DNA of 57,992 bases, from positions 1 to 57,992 of the forward strand of contig KV424092.1 of NCBI GenBank assembly GCA_001632435.1, in the 5' to 3' direction. Shown here one piece after another: positions 57,913-57,992 of the stretch. The notes beneath the pieces were generated by a model. That model saw nothing but the letters and a program-made list of their open reading frames with translations, did not search any database and had not been told where the DNA came from. Made by a program: the position numbers and the translations under genes. Every line of letters starts with the position of its first letter. Position 1 is the first letter of the stretch. Origin of the DNA: Calocera cornea HHB12733. Its lineage: Eukaryota; Basidiomycota; Dacrymycetes; Dacrymycetales; Dacrymycetaceae.

Positions 57913-57992
57913 GATCGTTTCACAGGTGGAACAACCCAATTGGTCCTGTCTGCCTGGACCCCTCGGTTGACCACTTGCAGTGCAAGTGGTCC
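55982..57992 (+). CDS. RPA1-like single-strand DNA-binding protein, 5' part (runs off the edge)
   Basis: Predicted exons 55982-56175, 56225-56368, 56428-57295, 57348-57432, 57481-57551, 57600-57862, 57926-57992+. At least 583 codons are present and the 3' end is outside. The OB-fold order resembles the large replication protein A subunit: an RPA-N-like fold (LINWEENV.. then IYISDGKFCLAC..LRERDEVKVVGYNVW, ILIHNLYHV), a second OB fold (HVVANIILGHNVDVWVRVTRIESKG, TDLVVHDASGAIDIVVRA) and a third (DVWCVVMNTSAIIP, TRCEAWVTDKTFSAVRLMAWDEFPEQLYG). It is divergent and carries a ~100-residue Pro-rich insert (APVYRGPLVYPPDAV), so a specialised or mobile-element-derived RPA1 is as likely as the housekeeping one. 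Intron 4 offers two acceptors (CAGCAG, 57480 or 57483). A short palindromic word fills the gene. Confidence 0.65.

Overview
The window is nuclear DNA of a filamentous basidiomycete, most likely an Agaricomycete. Genes are split by many short introns (mostly 45-65 nt, GT..AG), coding regions are GC-rich, and several families are basidiomycete hallmarks: a KDZ transposase with CxC5/CxC6 cysteine clusters, DUF6532 proteins, and NB-TPR NLRs. Exon coordinates below were rebuilt by hand from splice signals, reading frame and family conservation; they are predictions, not transcript-supported.

Layout. (1) 0-4.2 kb: a GRF-type zinc-finger/AT-hook gene convergent with an apparently intact KDZ transposase gene. 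(2) 4.4-30.7 kb: a mostly housekeeping block: SLC41-type cation transporter copy 1, a POP7/Alba-like gene, a decayed NLR, translation release factor eRF1, an RNA polymerase I RPA34-like gene, SLC41 copy 2, a second NLR remnant, endonuclease III (NTH1), a membrane-anchored cysteine synthase, a medium-chain oxidoreductase, one intact 1082-aa NLR, glutamate 5-kinase, and a multi-pass membrane protein. (3) 30.94-54.61 kb: what I read as one ~23.7-kb mobile element, bounded by imperfect inverted repeats and, just inside them, arrays of a degenerate decamer in opposite orientation. It carries a DDE integrase-like gene with a divergent partner, a MYND-finger gene, two DUF6532-type genes, an HNH-nuclease-like gene and a HECT-like E3 gene. 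(4) 55.2-57.99 kb: mitoribosomal mS33 and the 5' part of an RPA1-like OB-fold gene that runs off the right edge.

Most unusual points: the 23.7-kb element; the RPA1-like gene, in which a short palindromic word (AGGATGCGC/GCGCATCCT or AGGTTGCGC) recurs 18 times and is present in every intron; and the eRF1 gene, whose UGA stop is followed in frame by 118 open, coding-like codons that could be reached by readthrough or by splicing out a 48-nt segment containing the stop.

Limits: no database search was possible. Family assignments rest on recognised motifs. Exon chains of the HECT-like and MYND genes are only partly resolved. No tRNA, rRNA or CRISPR was seen.
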